Shown here: positions 22,160-30,257 of the stretch, in pieces
Layout of the letters: each line of letters starts with the position of its first letter
How positions within the stretch are numbered: the stretch's first letter is position 1
NCBI GenBank assembly: GCA_030430625.1
Contig: JAUIKL010000006.1
Coordinates: 1-64,000 of the forward strand
Direction: 5' to 3'
Source: Gemmatimonadota bacterium
GTDB taxonomy: Bacteria > Gemmatimonadota > Gemmatimonadetes > Longimicrobiales > Gaopeijiaceae
Length of the DNA stretch: 64,000 bases
Notes under the pieces: generated by a model
What the model saw: the letters and a program-made list of their open reading frames with translations, nothing else
Told to the model about the DNA's origin: nothing
Databases searched by the model: none
Position numbers and translations under genes: made by a program

Positions 22160-24937
22160 GTGGGCGCGACGCTTCGGCTCACGCGCCTTCGACCCACGAA
22201 GCTCCCGGCAGCGATCGTCCTGGCCTCTGGCCTCCTCGTCGCGGGCCCGACGAGCGCCACCGCACAGGACCCGACCTACTCGATGGCCGTCCGGGGCACG
22301 CCGGTCCAGGCGGCCCTCGAAGAGCTGGTGAACCTCACGGGGATCAGCCTGGTCTACTCGTCGGATGTCGTAGAGGGACGGACGACGGTGTGCCGTCGAG
22401 ACTCCGTTCCGGCCGCTGTCCTCCTCCGCTGCATCGTCGAGGGGGCCGGCCTCGACTTCTACACGCTCTCCTCGGGGACCTTCGTCGTCATCGAGGCGCC
22501 GGAAGCCGAGCCCGAGTATGGGCGCGTGTCCGGCCGCGTCGTCGACGCCGTCACCGGGGCGCCGGTTCCGATGGCCACGATCCAGGGGCTCGGCGGGTCC
22601 GTCCGCACGCTGACCGACGATCGGGGGCGCTTCGTCCTGAACCGTCTCCTCCCCGGCTCTCTCGAGCTGACCGTCGGGGGATTCGGGTACGCGGCTCGGA
22701 GCCTACCGATACGCCTCGGGCCGTCGGAGTCGCTGCGGCGTGAGGTCCGACTCGATCCCACCGTCATCGAGCTCGGCCCGGTGGTCGTCGACGGGATCCG
22801 ACCCGAAGAACGCTTCGCGGGTGGCCTACAGGGAACGGGGCCGAGCACGGTTCTGACCGGACCGGTCGACCGCTCGCCGGCGCTCCGATCGAGCATCGGT
22901 CTGGCTCGGCGCCCCCTCTTCTCGGAGCTCTCGCTGCAGGGCGGCGCTCCCGGAGAGCACATGCTCCGTCTCGACGGGGCCCCCGTGTACGATCCGGTGT
23001 CACTCGGGCGGTCACGCAGTGCGTTCAGCCCGATCGCGCTCCGGAGTATCCGTGTCCGGAAGGCCGGCTTCGGAGTGGAGCAGGGCAGCTTCTCAGGTGG
23101 CTTGATCGACGTCGAACACGCGTTGGCCGACCCGACGGGTCCCGGCGGCGTGACGCTCCTGGCCGACCCGTGGAGTACCAACGCCAGCGCCTCGGTGCCG
23201 CTTCAGGCGGGTGAAGGGGCCGGTTCGATCATGGTCGCGGGGCGCCGCAGCAACTGGGACCTCTTCCGTGAGCCGTCCCTGGACGAGGCCATGCAGGAGT
23301 GGAACCGCGTCGACCCGATCCTCATGGGCAGCCTGCTCGGCAACGCGACCTCGGCGTCCGACCTCCTCCCCTACACCTTGCACGGGCACGGGGCGGACGT
23401 GGGCTTCTCCGATCTCCACGCCGTGCTTCGACTCGACTTCCCCGGCTTCACCCGGGTCGGTGCCTCCTTCTACGACGGTTCGAACCGCTTCGGCTCCGAG
23501 CTCTTCGCAAGCGGAGCTCCCGAAGGGAGCACCGTCCTCGAGCGACTCGCCGTCGTGGGCGAGAGCTACGACTGGTCGAACCGGATGGCTCAGGCCTACG
23601 TGGACTGGCTCGTCGGCGACCGGGTGTCCCTCCGGGCGCAGTCCTGGTTCAGCGAGCACACCCTCCGACACGACTACGCCATGGTCGACGGGTCCGAGGT
23701 GGGCTACGACCCGATGACCTCGGAGATCCCCGCGGTCGAAACCGCGCTTCGGACCGCATTGGCGTCGCGCCCCTCGACCGGCGAGGGCAACAACATCGAA
23801 GAGGTCGGAGTCCGCCTCGACGGAGACGTCGTCGCCGGCCGAGACCACGTCCTGTCCACCGGTGTCGAAGTCCTTCGTGTGAGCAGCAGGGTCCAGCTCG
23901 ACAACGACCTGGTCACCGCGCTAGCGACCGATATCGACGCGTGGCGCGCCTCGGCGTTCGCGGGCGATCGGTGGCGGCTCTCGCGAACCGTCACCGTCGA
24001 GGGCGGCGTCCGCGGAACGATCATCGAGGATGCGGGCGCGTTCCTGGAACCGCGAGGCTCCATTCGGCTCGACGGCGGCTCGGACCAGGTGCAGTGGTCC
24101 GCGCGCGCCGCGGCCGGTGTCTACCGACAGTTCGTCGACCAGTTCGAGCTGACGAACGTCGGGCCCTCGGCACTCGTCCCGTCGCTCCGCTTCTGGATCC
24201 CCTCCGACGGGACCGTCGACCCGGCCCGCTCCCGGCACCTTTCGGTCGAAGGGGCGGCGCGCCTCGCGGACGGGTGGGAGTTCCGGGCGGAAGCGTATCA
24301 CAAGAAGCTCGACCAACTCCCGACACTCGACTACGGCGCCCTCACCGCGAATCGCGGTGGTGATGTCGTCGAGGTCGACCAGGCCGACTTCGTCGGCTCG
24401 GCGGAGGGTGTCGCGTACGGCCTCGGGGCCCGGGTCGGCTGGGGCGTGAACCGCGCCCGGGCCGAGATCGGCTACGACTGGAGTGTGTCGGAACGGACGT
24501 CCCCGTCTCGTTTCGGAGGCGAACGCCAGCCGACACCGTGGAACGAACCCCACCGGTGGACGGCGGCCGGCCAGCTCCCCGTGTACGGCGGGTGGGCCAT
24601 CGACACCTCCCTGTCGGCCGTGCTCGGCCGCAGTTGGGCGCTCCGTCGAGCGTACTACGACTTCCTGAGTTTCCACGACCAGGAGGGACTCCCGGTCGTC
24701 GGTCGCCCCGGGGACGATCGGCTCCCGACTCTCTACCGCGCCGACGTCGGCGTGAGCTGGGTGGGTCGGGTCGGAGCGGCCCCGGCGGAGTTTCGCCTGG
24801 AAGTCCTGAACCTCCAGCACCGACAGGTCCTCGACTACTCGCTGGTCGAGGATGCGAGCGCCGCGGACGGGTATCGCCGCACCCCGCGTCTCCTCCCGGG
24901 AACGACGCTCCTTCTCTCGGTTCGCGTCGGCCTGTAG
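22160..24937 (+). CDS. TonB-dependent receptor with STN signalling domain
   Basis: A 925-residue outer-membrane receptor starting at GTG 22160 after AGGAG. Signal peptide to about residue 34, then an STN domain (ALEELVNLTGISLVYSSDV, residues about 45-110), a carboxypeptidase-regulatory-like domain (VSGRVVDAVTGAPVPMATI), a plug with GGLIDVEHALADP and a long beta-barrel. With FecI/FecR upstream this is a transenvelope signalling set as in ferric citrate uptake, but the substrate (siderophore, glycan or peptide) cannot be told. The C-terminus LSVRVGL lacks the usual terminal aromatic residue. Confidence 0.9.
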   Translation: MGATLRLTRLRPTKLPAAIVLASGLLVAGPTSATAQDPTYSMAVRGTPVQAALEELVNLTGISLVYSSDVVEGRTTVCRRDSVPAAVLLRCIVEGAGLDFYTLSSGTFVVIEAPEAEPEYGRVSGRVVDAVTGAPVPMATIQGLGGSVRTLTDDRGRFVLNRLLPGSLELTVGGFGYAARSLPIRLGPSESLRREVRLDPTVIELGPVVVDGIRPEERFAGGLQGTGPSTVLTGPVDRSPALRSSIGLARRPLFSELSLQGGAPGEHMLRLDGAPVYDPVSLGRSRSAFSPIALRSIRVRKAGFGVEQGSFSGGLIDVEHALADPTGPGGVTLLADPWSTNASASVPLQAGEGAGSIMVAGRRSNWDLFREPSLDEAMQEWNRVDPILMGSLLGNATSASDLLPYTLHGHGADVGFSDLHAVLRLDFPGFTRVGASFYDGSNRFGSELFASGAPEGSTVLERLAVVGESYDWSNRMAQAYVDWLVGDRVSLRAQSWFSEHTLRHDYAMVDGSEVGYDPMTSEIPAVETALRTALASRPSTGEGNNIEEVGVRLDGDVVAGRDHVLSTGVEVLRVSSRVQLDNDLVTALATDIDAWRASAFAGDRWRLSRTVTVEGGVRGTIIEDAGAFLEPRGSIRLDGGSDQVQWSARAAAGVYRQFVDQFELTNVGPSALVPSLRFWIPSDGTVDPARSRHLSVEGAARLADGWEFRAEAYHKKLDQLPTLDYGALTANRGGDVVEVDQADFVGSAEGVAYGLGARVGWGVNRARAEIGYDWSVSERTSPSRFGGERQPTPWNEPHRWTAAGQLPVYGGWAIDTSLSAVLGRSWALRRAYYDFLSFHDQEGLPVVGRPGDDRLPTLYRADVGVSWVGRVGAAPAEFRLEVLNLQHRQVLDYSLVEDASAADGYRRTPRLLPGTTLLLSVRVGL

Positions 24938-24943
24938 TCCACC

Positions 24944-24967
24944 GTAGAACTATTTGTTCTACAAATA
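24944..24967. promoter_or_regulatory. Two overlapping palindromes before the fasciclin gene
   Basis: GTAGAAC/GTTCTAC (24944-24950 and 24956-24962) and TATTTGT/ACAAATA (24951-24957 and 24961-24967) overlap, so only one could form at a time. The AT-rich block lies 7 bp after the TonB receptor stop and about 100 bp before the fasciclin start. It could be a weak terminator, a switch or a repressor site. Confidence 0.45.
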
Positions 24968-25069
24968 TTGTACGTCGGTGGTCATCCCTCGGACGTCACG
25001 GGTTCTTCTGGTAGAAAGGCGGGACGAACGAGTCGTTCCGCAGCCAGCACAACCTTCGTGAGAACGATC

Positions 25070-26797
25070 ATGACCTTCCGACTTCGCCGTGGCTCTCGCG
25101 CCGCAACCTCCCTCCTCCTGGCCGCCTTCGCGATCGCCTGCGACGACGACCCCGTCGAGCCGCAGCTCGACGACATCGCCACCATCGCCGGCTCTACCGC
25201 CAGCGTGAGCACCCTCAACGCCGCGATCGGCGCCGCCGGACTCGGATCCGCCCTCCAGAGTGACGGCCCGTTCACCGTCTTCGCTCCGAACAACGGGGCG
25301 TTCGACGCGCTCGGCGCCGACGTCGTCTCGGCCCTTCTCGAGGCGGGCAACGTCGACCTCCTGACCGACGTCCTGAACTTCCACGTGGTCTCGGGTGCCG
25401 CCGTGATGTCGGGTGACCTCTCCGACGGCCAGACGGTGACGACGCTCGAAGGCGGAATGCTGACCATCGGCGTCTCGGGAAGCTCGGTGACCGTGAACGG
25501 CGCCAACGTCGTGTCCGCGGACATCGAAGCCAGCAACGGTGTGATCCACATCATCGACGCCGTGCTCGTTCCCGAGGTGAACATCGTCGAGCAAGCCATT
25601 CTCGCCGACGGTCTGCAGACGCTCGTGGCCGCCGTGGTCGCGGGTGACCTGGCCGGAACGCTGTCCGGCGCGGGGCCGTTCACCGTCTTCGCTCCGGTCA
25701 ACGCGGCGTTCGACGCGCTTCCGGAGTACACGCTCGACGCTCTACTGGACCCGGCGAACCAGGCCATCCTACAGGAAGTCCTCACCTACCATGTGATCGC
25801 CGGGGACATCCGAGCGGCCGACCTCACGGACGGCGCGACGGTGACCACGGTCGAGGGTCGTGACCTTACGATCGACCTCTCCGATCCGGCCATGCCGATG
25901 GTCAACGGAGTGAACATCACCGCCACCGACATCGTCACTTCCAACGGTGTCGTGCACCTCGTGGACGGGGTCATCCTGCCCGAGTTCGACATCGTCGAGA
26001 CGGCGATCACCACGGAAGGCACGGGTACGCTCGCTACGGCTGTCGCGGCTGGAGACCTTGTCGGCACGCTCACGGGCCCTGGACCGTTCACGGTCTTCGC
26101 ACCGGTCGACGCTGCCTTCGAGGCGCTCGGCACGGACCGTCTGGACGTCCTGCTCGACCCGGCCAACATTGCGCTCCTGCAGAAGATCCTGACCTACCAC
26201 GTCATCTCGGGTGACATCCGCGCCGCCGACCTCACCGATGGCGCCATGGTCGAGACGGTCGAGGGCAGCGAGGTCACGATCGACCTTTCCACCCCGTCCG
26301 CGCCCATGGTGAACGGAGCTGAGATCATCGCGACCGACATCGTCGTCGAGAACGGCGTGATCCACCTCATCGACGGCGTCCTGACGGAGAACGCGGACAT
26401 CGTCGACGTCGCCACGATCGAGGGCTTCCCGACGCTCGTGGACCTCGTGGTGACGGCCGATCTCGAAGCCACACTACGGAGCGACAACATGGGTGACGGC
26501 TTCACGGTCTTTGCACCCACGGAGGAGGCCTTCGCCGCGCTGGCCTCGGTCCCGACCGGTCAGGATCTGGTCGACGTGCTGACGTACCACGTCGTGCCGG
26601 CCACCGTCGGCTCCGGTGACCTGACCGATGGTCAGGTCGTCACGACCGTCGAGGGCTCGACCTTCACGGTGAACATCTCCGGGTCAGACGTGACGATCAC
26701 CGACGGCTCGGGCAACACGGTCAACGTGATCGCGACGGACGTGCCCGCGGCCAACGGTGTGATCCACGTCATCGACGGTGTGATCCTGGCCAACTAG
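25070..26797 (+). CDS. Lipoprotein with four fasciclin (FAS1) domains
   Basis: A 575-residue lipoprotein, start ATG 25070, with lipobox AFAIAC near residue 24. Four FAS1 domains follow, each with a FTVFAP signature, a TYHV/NFHV strand and a conserved NGVIHIIDAV/NGVVHLVDGV end: about residues 35-165, 170-305, 310-440 and 445-575. FAS1 domains mediate adhesion and often polysaccharide or surface binding. Domains 2 and 3 are nearly identical in stretches such as ADLTDGA, indicating recent internal duplication. It stands alone and reads into a convergent hairpin at 26842. Confidence 0.92.
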   Translation: MTFRLRRGSRAATSLLLAAFAIACDDDPVEPQLDDIATIAGSTASVSTLNAAIGAAGLGSALQSDGPFTVFAPNNGAFDALGADVVSALLEAGNVDLLTDVLNFHVVSGAAVMSGDLSDGQTVTTLEGGMLTIGVSGSSVTVNGANVVSADIEASNGVIHIIDAVLVPEVNIVEQAILADGLQTLVAAVVAGDLAGTLSGAGPFTVFAPVNAAFDALPEYTLDALLDPANQAILQEVLTYHVIAGDIRAADLTDGATVTTVEGRDLTIDLSDPAMPMVNGVNITATDIVTSNGVVHLVDGVILPEFDIVETAITTEGTGTLATAVAAGDLVGTLTGPGPFTVFAPVDAAFEALGTDRLDVLLDPANIALLQKILTYHVISGDIRAADLTDGAMVETVEGSEVTIDLSTPSAPMVNGAEIIATDIVVENGVIHLIDGVLTENADIVDVATIEGFPTLVDLVVTADLEATLRSDNMGDGFTVFAPTEEAFAALASVPTGQDLVDVLTYHVVPATVGSGDLTDGQVVTTVEGSTFTVNISGSDVTITDGSGNTVNVIATDVPAANGVIHVIDGVILAN

Positions 26798-26841
26798 TCC
26801 GCACAGACGGGGAGCCTCCACCCGCTGGGAGGCCGTCCCGA

Positions 26842-26892
26842 GGCGCCGGTCGCGCGTTCGCTCCACCGAACATGGAGCGCGCGGCCGGCGCC
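26842..26892. terminator. Long hairpin between convergent genes
   Basis: An imperfect 51-nt inverted repeat: GGCGCCGG, CGCGCG and CTCCA pair with TGGAG, CGCGCG and GCCGGCGCC around a short loop. It lies between the converging fasciclin and ankyrin genes and could end both transcripts. No U-tract is present. Confidence 0.5.
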
Positions 26893-26928
26893 GCTGCGTT
26901 GTGGGTCAGCCGTGCCGACTGCCGACGT

Positions 26929-28830
26929 CTACTGGCAGCTCTGGCAGTTGTGGTTGTTGATGGCGCCGAGGCTCTCGAGCAGCGCGATGGTCTCCGGGAA
27001 CGGGCTCACCCGCTGCCGCGGACCGTTCGCCATGTCGACCGTCGTCTCACCCCGTCGGCTCACCACCATCACGTCCGCGCCCTGTTCGACGAGGTACTCG
27101 ATCAACTCGTTGTCCCCGCGAGCGGCCGCGTGATGAAGCGGCGTGTAGCCGTTCAGATCCCGGGCGTTCACGTCGGCACCGTGCTCCTCGACCAGGTAGC
27201 GCACCGAAGCCACCCAGCTGTCCGGCGCATGCGAATGCGAGTTGGCGGCGAAGCCCTCACCGTACCCGACACCCGAAGCGGCGTGGATCGGATACACCGC
27301 AGGCCCGCCCGTCGGGACCGGGGGCACACCCGACTTGTCCTCGTCGTTGCCACCCCGGCCGAAGCGGCGGGAGGGCACCTTCCGCGTGGTGATCGTCGGG
27401 TCCGCGCCCGCAGCCACCAGCAGGCGCATCGCATCGAGGTCGGTCGCGTACGCCGCGCGCCAGAAGGCGGTGGCGCCGGCGAAGTTCACCCCGAGCTGGT
27501 CGAAGTTGAACGACGTGTACCAGATGTGCCGGCCGGTGCGATGGTTCACTTCCGCCCCCGCCTCGATCAGTGCCGAGAGGAGCTCCAGGTAGTCCGTGTG
27601 CTGCTGGGTGAACGCCTGGGGCTGCGGATACGCGGCCTTGGGCCCCCACCGGCGGTTCAAGACGGTGAAGAGCGCTGCCGCCCCGTCCTCCGCCACGAGG
27701 TTCGGGTCCGCGCCCGCGTCCAGGAACTCCATCGCCAGGTCGAACTGCCCGTTGATGACCGCCATCAGCAGGGGTGTCGTCCCGTCCGCCGTCGGCTGGT
27801 CGAGCTCGGCGCCCCGCTCGAGCAGGCGGCGGGCCACCTCCGCTCGGCCGTCCCGCGCGGCGAAGTGCAGCGCCGTGAAGCCGCCCTCGAGACCGACGAG
27901 GTCGTTGTATCCGAGAGGCCGCTCTTCTTCGGCAGGCTCTTCGGTTTCGTCCTCGGACGCCTCTTCGGCGGCCTCCTCTTCCGAGCCCTCGTCCTCCGGC
28001 TCGGCCTCCTCGGAGGAGGCGTCTTCGTCTTCGGCCTCCGCCTCTTCGACCGGGGCCTCCTCTTCCTCGGCTTCAGCCTCTTCCGCGGGTGCCTCTTCGG
28101 CCGGAGCCTCTTCCTCGGCGGCTTCCTCCTCGGCCGGCTCCTCGGCCGGTGCCGGGGGCGCCGTCTCGGGCGGTGCCGGCGGCTGAGCAGCGCGCTCGGC
28201 ATTCCGGCGAACATCGGCCAGCTGCGAGCGGAGTCGGCGCTCGGGGCCGTCCTTGGCCGCCACCTCGACGTAGTCGATCACGGCCGTCGTGAGGAGCGGA
28301 TCGGCACCGGCATCGAGCAGGGTCGTCACCGCTTCGAGTCGGTTGGCCGCCGCGGCCCACATGAGCGGTGTCTGGTCGTCGGCGGTGGTCCCCACGTCGA
28401 CGGTCGCGCCCCCCTCGATCAGCACCTGCAGCGCCCGTGTCCGCCCCGAGGCAGCGGCGAAATGCAGCGCCGTGACACCCGTGGTCGTCACCGCGTGCGG
28501 ATCGGCGCCCGCCTCGACGAGCGCCGCGAGCGCGTCGGTGTTCCCTTCCCGAGCCGCCAGGTGCAGCGCGGTGTATCCGCCGAGGCGAGTCGTGGCTTCG
28601 AGGTTCGCACCGGCGTACGCCAGCACCCCGATCATCTCGGGCACGTCCTTCACCGAGGCCCAGTGCAGCGCGCTCATGCCATCGCTCTGCGCCGCGTTGA
28701 CGTCGGCTCCTTGCCGGAGGAGAGATCGGACCTGCTCGGTGTCTCCCTGCTGGGCGGCGTCGGCCACCGGAGACTCCGCGACCCCTCCGGAAAGGAGGAG
28801 CGCACTCAGGACGAGAGCAGCCCGGATCAT
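26929..28830 (-). CDS. Secreted ankyrin-repeat protein with acidic linker and CxxC tail
   Basis: A 633-residue protein with a signal peptide (residues 1-22) and two ankyrin blocks: about residues 24-190 and 315-610, with repeats such as GYTALHLAAREGN and GYTPLHHAAARGD. Between them lies a roughly 90-residue, Glu/Ala-rich linker (about 215-310). The last nine residues NNHNCQSCQ hold a CxxC pair that could bind metal or be cross-linked. It overlaps the DUF1552 gene by 4 bp (ATGA), making it the third gene of a cytochrome-type operon. Partner and ligand unknown. Confidence 0.85.
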   Translation of the reverse strand: MIRAALVLSALLLSGGVAESPVADAAQQGDTEQVRSLLRQGADVNAAQSDGMSALHWASVKDVPEMIGVLAYAGANLEATTRLGGYTALHLAAREGNTDALAALVEAGADPHAVTTTGVTALHFAAASGRTRALQVLIEGGATVDVGTTADDQTPLMWAAAANRLEAVTTLLDAGADPLLTTAVIDYVEVAAKDGPERRLRSQLADVRRNAERAAQPPAPPETAPPAPAEEPAEEEAAEEEAPAEEAPAEEAEAEEEEAPVEEAEAEDEDASSEEAEPEDEGSEEEAAEEASEDETEEPAEEERPLGYNDLVGLEGGFTALHFAARDGRAEVARRLLERGAELDQPTADGTTPLLMAVINGQFDLAMEFLDAGADPNLVAEDGAAALFTVLNRRWGPKAAYPQPQAFTQQHTDYLELLSALIEAGAEVNHRTGRHIWYTSFNFDQLGVNFAGATAFWRAAYATDLDAMRLLVAAGADPTITTRKVPSRRFGRGGNDEDKSGVPPVPTGGPAVYPIHAASGVGYGEGFAANSHSHAPDSWVASVRYLVEEHGADVNARDLNGYTPLHHAAARGDNELIEYLVEQGADVMVVSRRGETTVDMANGPRQRVSPFPETIALLESLGAINNHNCQSCQ

Positions 28831-30245
28831 CGCAGGGCTCCCCCGACCGCCTCGGAACGACCGACGGAAAGCGGAAGCGCGCCCCGGCTGTTCCCGAACG
28901 AGTCGACGTCGTCCATCCCGAGCATGTGCATGGCGCTCAGGAGCGCGTCGGCCATCGGCGTCCCGTCCGGCGCGATCACGTGGTTGCCACCCTTCGGGAG
29001 ACGCCCGTTGGCCCCACCCGCAAAGAAGAGCGGGCAGCGCTTGTGGTTGTGCAGGTTCGGGTCACCCATCGGCGAGCCACAGACGATGAGCGTCTTGTCG
29101 AGCAGATGGGTATCGCCCTCGGTGATCCCCTGAAGCTTCTCGAAGAAGTACGGGATCAGGCTCATGTGGTAGCGGTTGATCTTGTTGAACTCGAGGACCC
29201 GCTCCTCGTTGCCGCCATGGTGGGAGGCGGCGTGGAAGCCGGTCGTCACGCCGGTCTCCGGGAAGACACGACCGGAGACGTCGCGGCTCGTCTTGAAGGT
29301 CACGACGCGTGTCATGTCGGAAGCGAAGGCGAGCGCCTGCAGGTCGAACATGAGGCGGACGTGATCGCCGTAGTCGTCCGGCACCCCCGCCGGAGCCTCG
29401 GCCAACTCGCGCTGCTCCCCGCTCATGTTGCGGGCTTCGATGTTCTGGATGCGACGCTCGATCTCGCGCACGGTCGAGACGTATCGATCCATCCGCACAC
29501 GATCGTCCGCACCGAGCTGTCGGTTCAGGTCGTTCAGATCTCGGAGAACCCAGTCGAGGATGCTCCGCTCGGTCCGGCGGCGTTGCGCCCGCTCCTCGGG
29601 CGTCGCTCCACGGCCGAAGAGCTGGTCGAAGGCCACGCGCGGATCCCGGATCATCGGGAGCGGCTCGGTCGGGCTCGCCCAGCTGACGGTGTCGGTGTAG
29701 ACGCAGGCGTACCCGTACGCGCACCCGCCGGCCTGATCGACGTTCTCGATGCACAGCTGCATCGAGGGGATCGGCGTGTCCTGGCCGAAGCGCTGGGCGT
29801 ACATCTGATCGAGCGAGGTGCCGACGTGGACGTCCGAGCCCTCGGTCTGCTTCGGGTGCTCCTGTGTCAGGAAGACCGCGCTGGATCGGAAGTGGTCTCC
29901 TCCGATCTCACGCGGAAGCACGGCCTCGGCCCCCGCCACGTCGGTGTTGCTGACGATCGTCAGGTACTCGCGCCACGGGTCGAGCGGAGCGAGCGCACTC
30001 GGGGTCAGGTCGAAGTTCGAGCCGGCGTCGGCGGGCGACCACAGGTTCTGCGTGGCACCCCACTCGTTGCACCCCGCCGCACCGTGGACCATCTCGATCC
30101 CGACGAAGCGGGTCACGTCGGTGTCGGCGGCGGCCGACGACAGGCGCCCGGCCGGCACCATGGCGTCGAGGAAGGGGAGCGCGACGGAGGCGCCCATCCC
30201 CTTGAGGAAGGTCCGTCGCTCGAGGCTGCTCTTCAGTAGATGCAT
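28827..30245 (-). CDS. DUF1552 family protein, Tat-exported
   Basis: A 472-residue protein. The N-terminal LERRTFLKGMG is a twin-arginine signal, so the protein is folded before export. The body has the DUF1552 family features (RAPVG-like core replaced here by LPREIGGDHFRSSAVFL, later MFDLQALAFASDMTRVVTF and HHGGNEERVLEFNKINRYH). Metal or cofactor binding through the His cluster is plausible. It is paired with the DUF1592-class cytochrome, the usual neighbour of this family in planctomycetes and related bacteria; the function of the pair is unknown. Confidence 0.9.
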   Translation of the reverse strand: MHLLKSSLERRTFLKGMGASVALPFLDAMVPAGRLSSAAADTDVTRFVGIEMVHGAAGCNEWGATQNLWSPADAGSNFDLTPSALAPLDPWREYLTIVSNTDVAGAEAVLPREIGGDHFRSSAVFLTQEHPKQTEGSDVHVGTSLDQMYAQRFGQDTPIPSMQLCIENVDQAGGCAYGYACVYTDTVSWASPTEPLPMIRDPRVAFDQLFGRGATPEERAQRRRTERSILDWVLRDLNDLNRQLGADDRVRMDRYVSTVREIERRIQNIEARNMSGEQRELAEAPAGVPDDYGDHVRLMFDLQALAFASDMTRVVTFKTSRDVSGRVFPETGVTTGFHAASHHGGNEERVLEFNKINRYHMSLIPYFFEKLQGITEGDTHLLDKTLIVCGSPMGDPNLHNHKRCPLFFAGGANGRLPKGGNHVIAPDGTPMADALLSAMHMLGMDDVDSFGNSRGALPLSVGRSEAVGGALR

Positions 30246-30257
30246 GGTGCTCGTCCG

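Noticed and set aside
26872-29133. Plus-strand 753-codon frame opposite the ankyrin gene
   Set aside because: The apparent phenylalanine- and leucine-rich repeat is the complement of the Glu/Ala linker.
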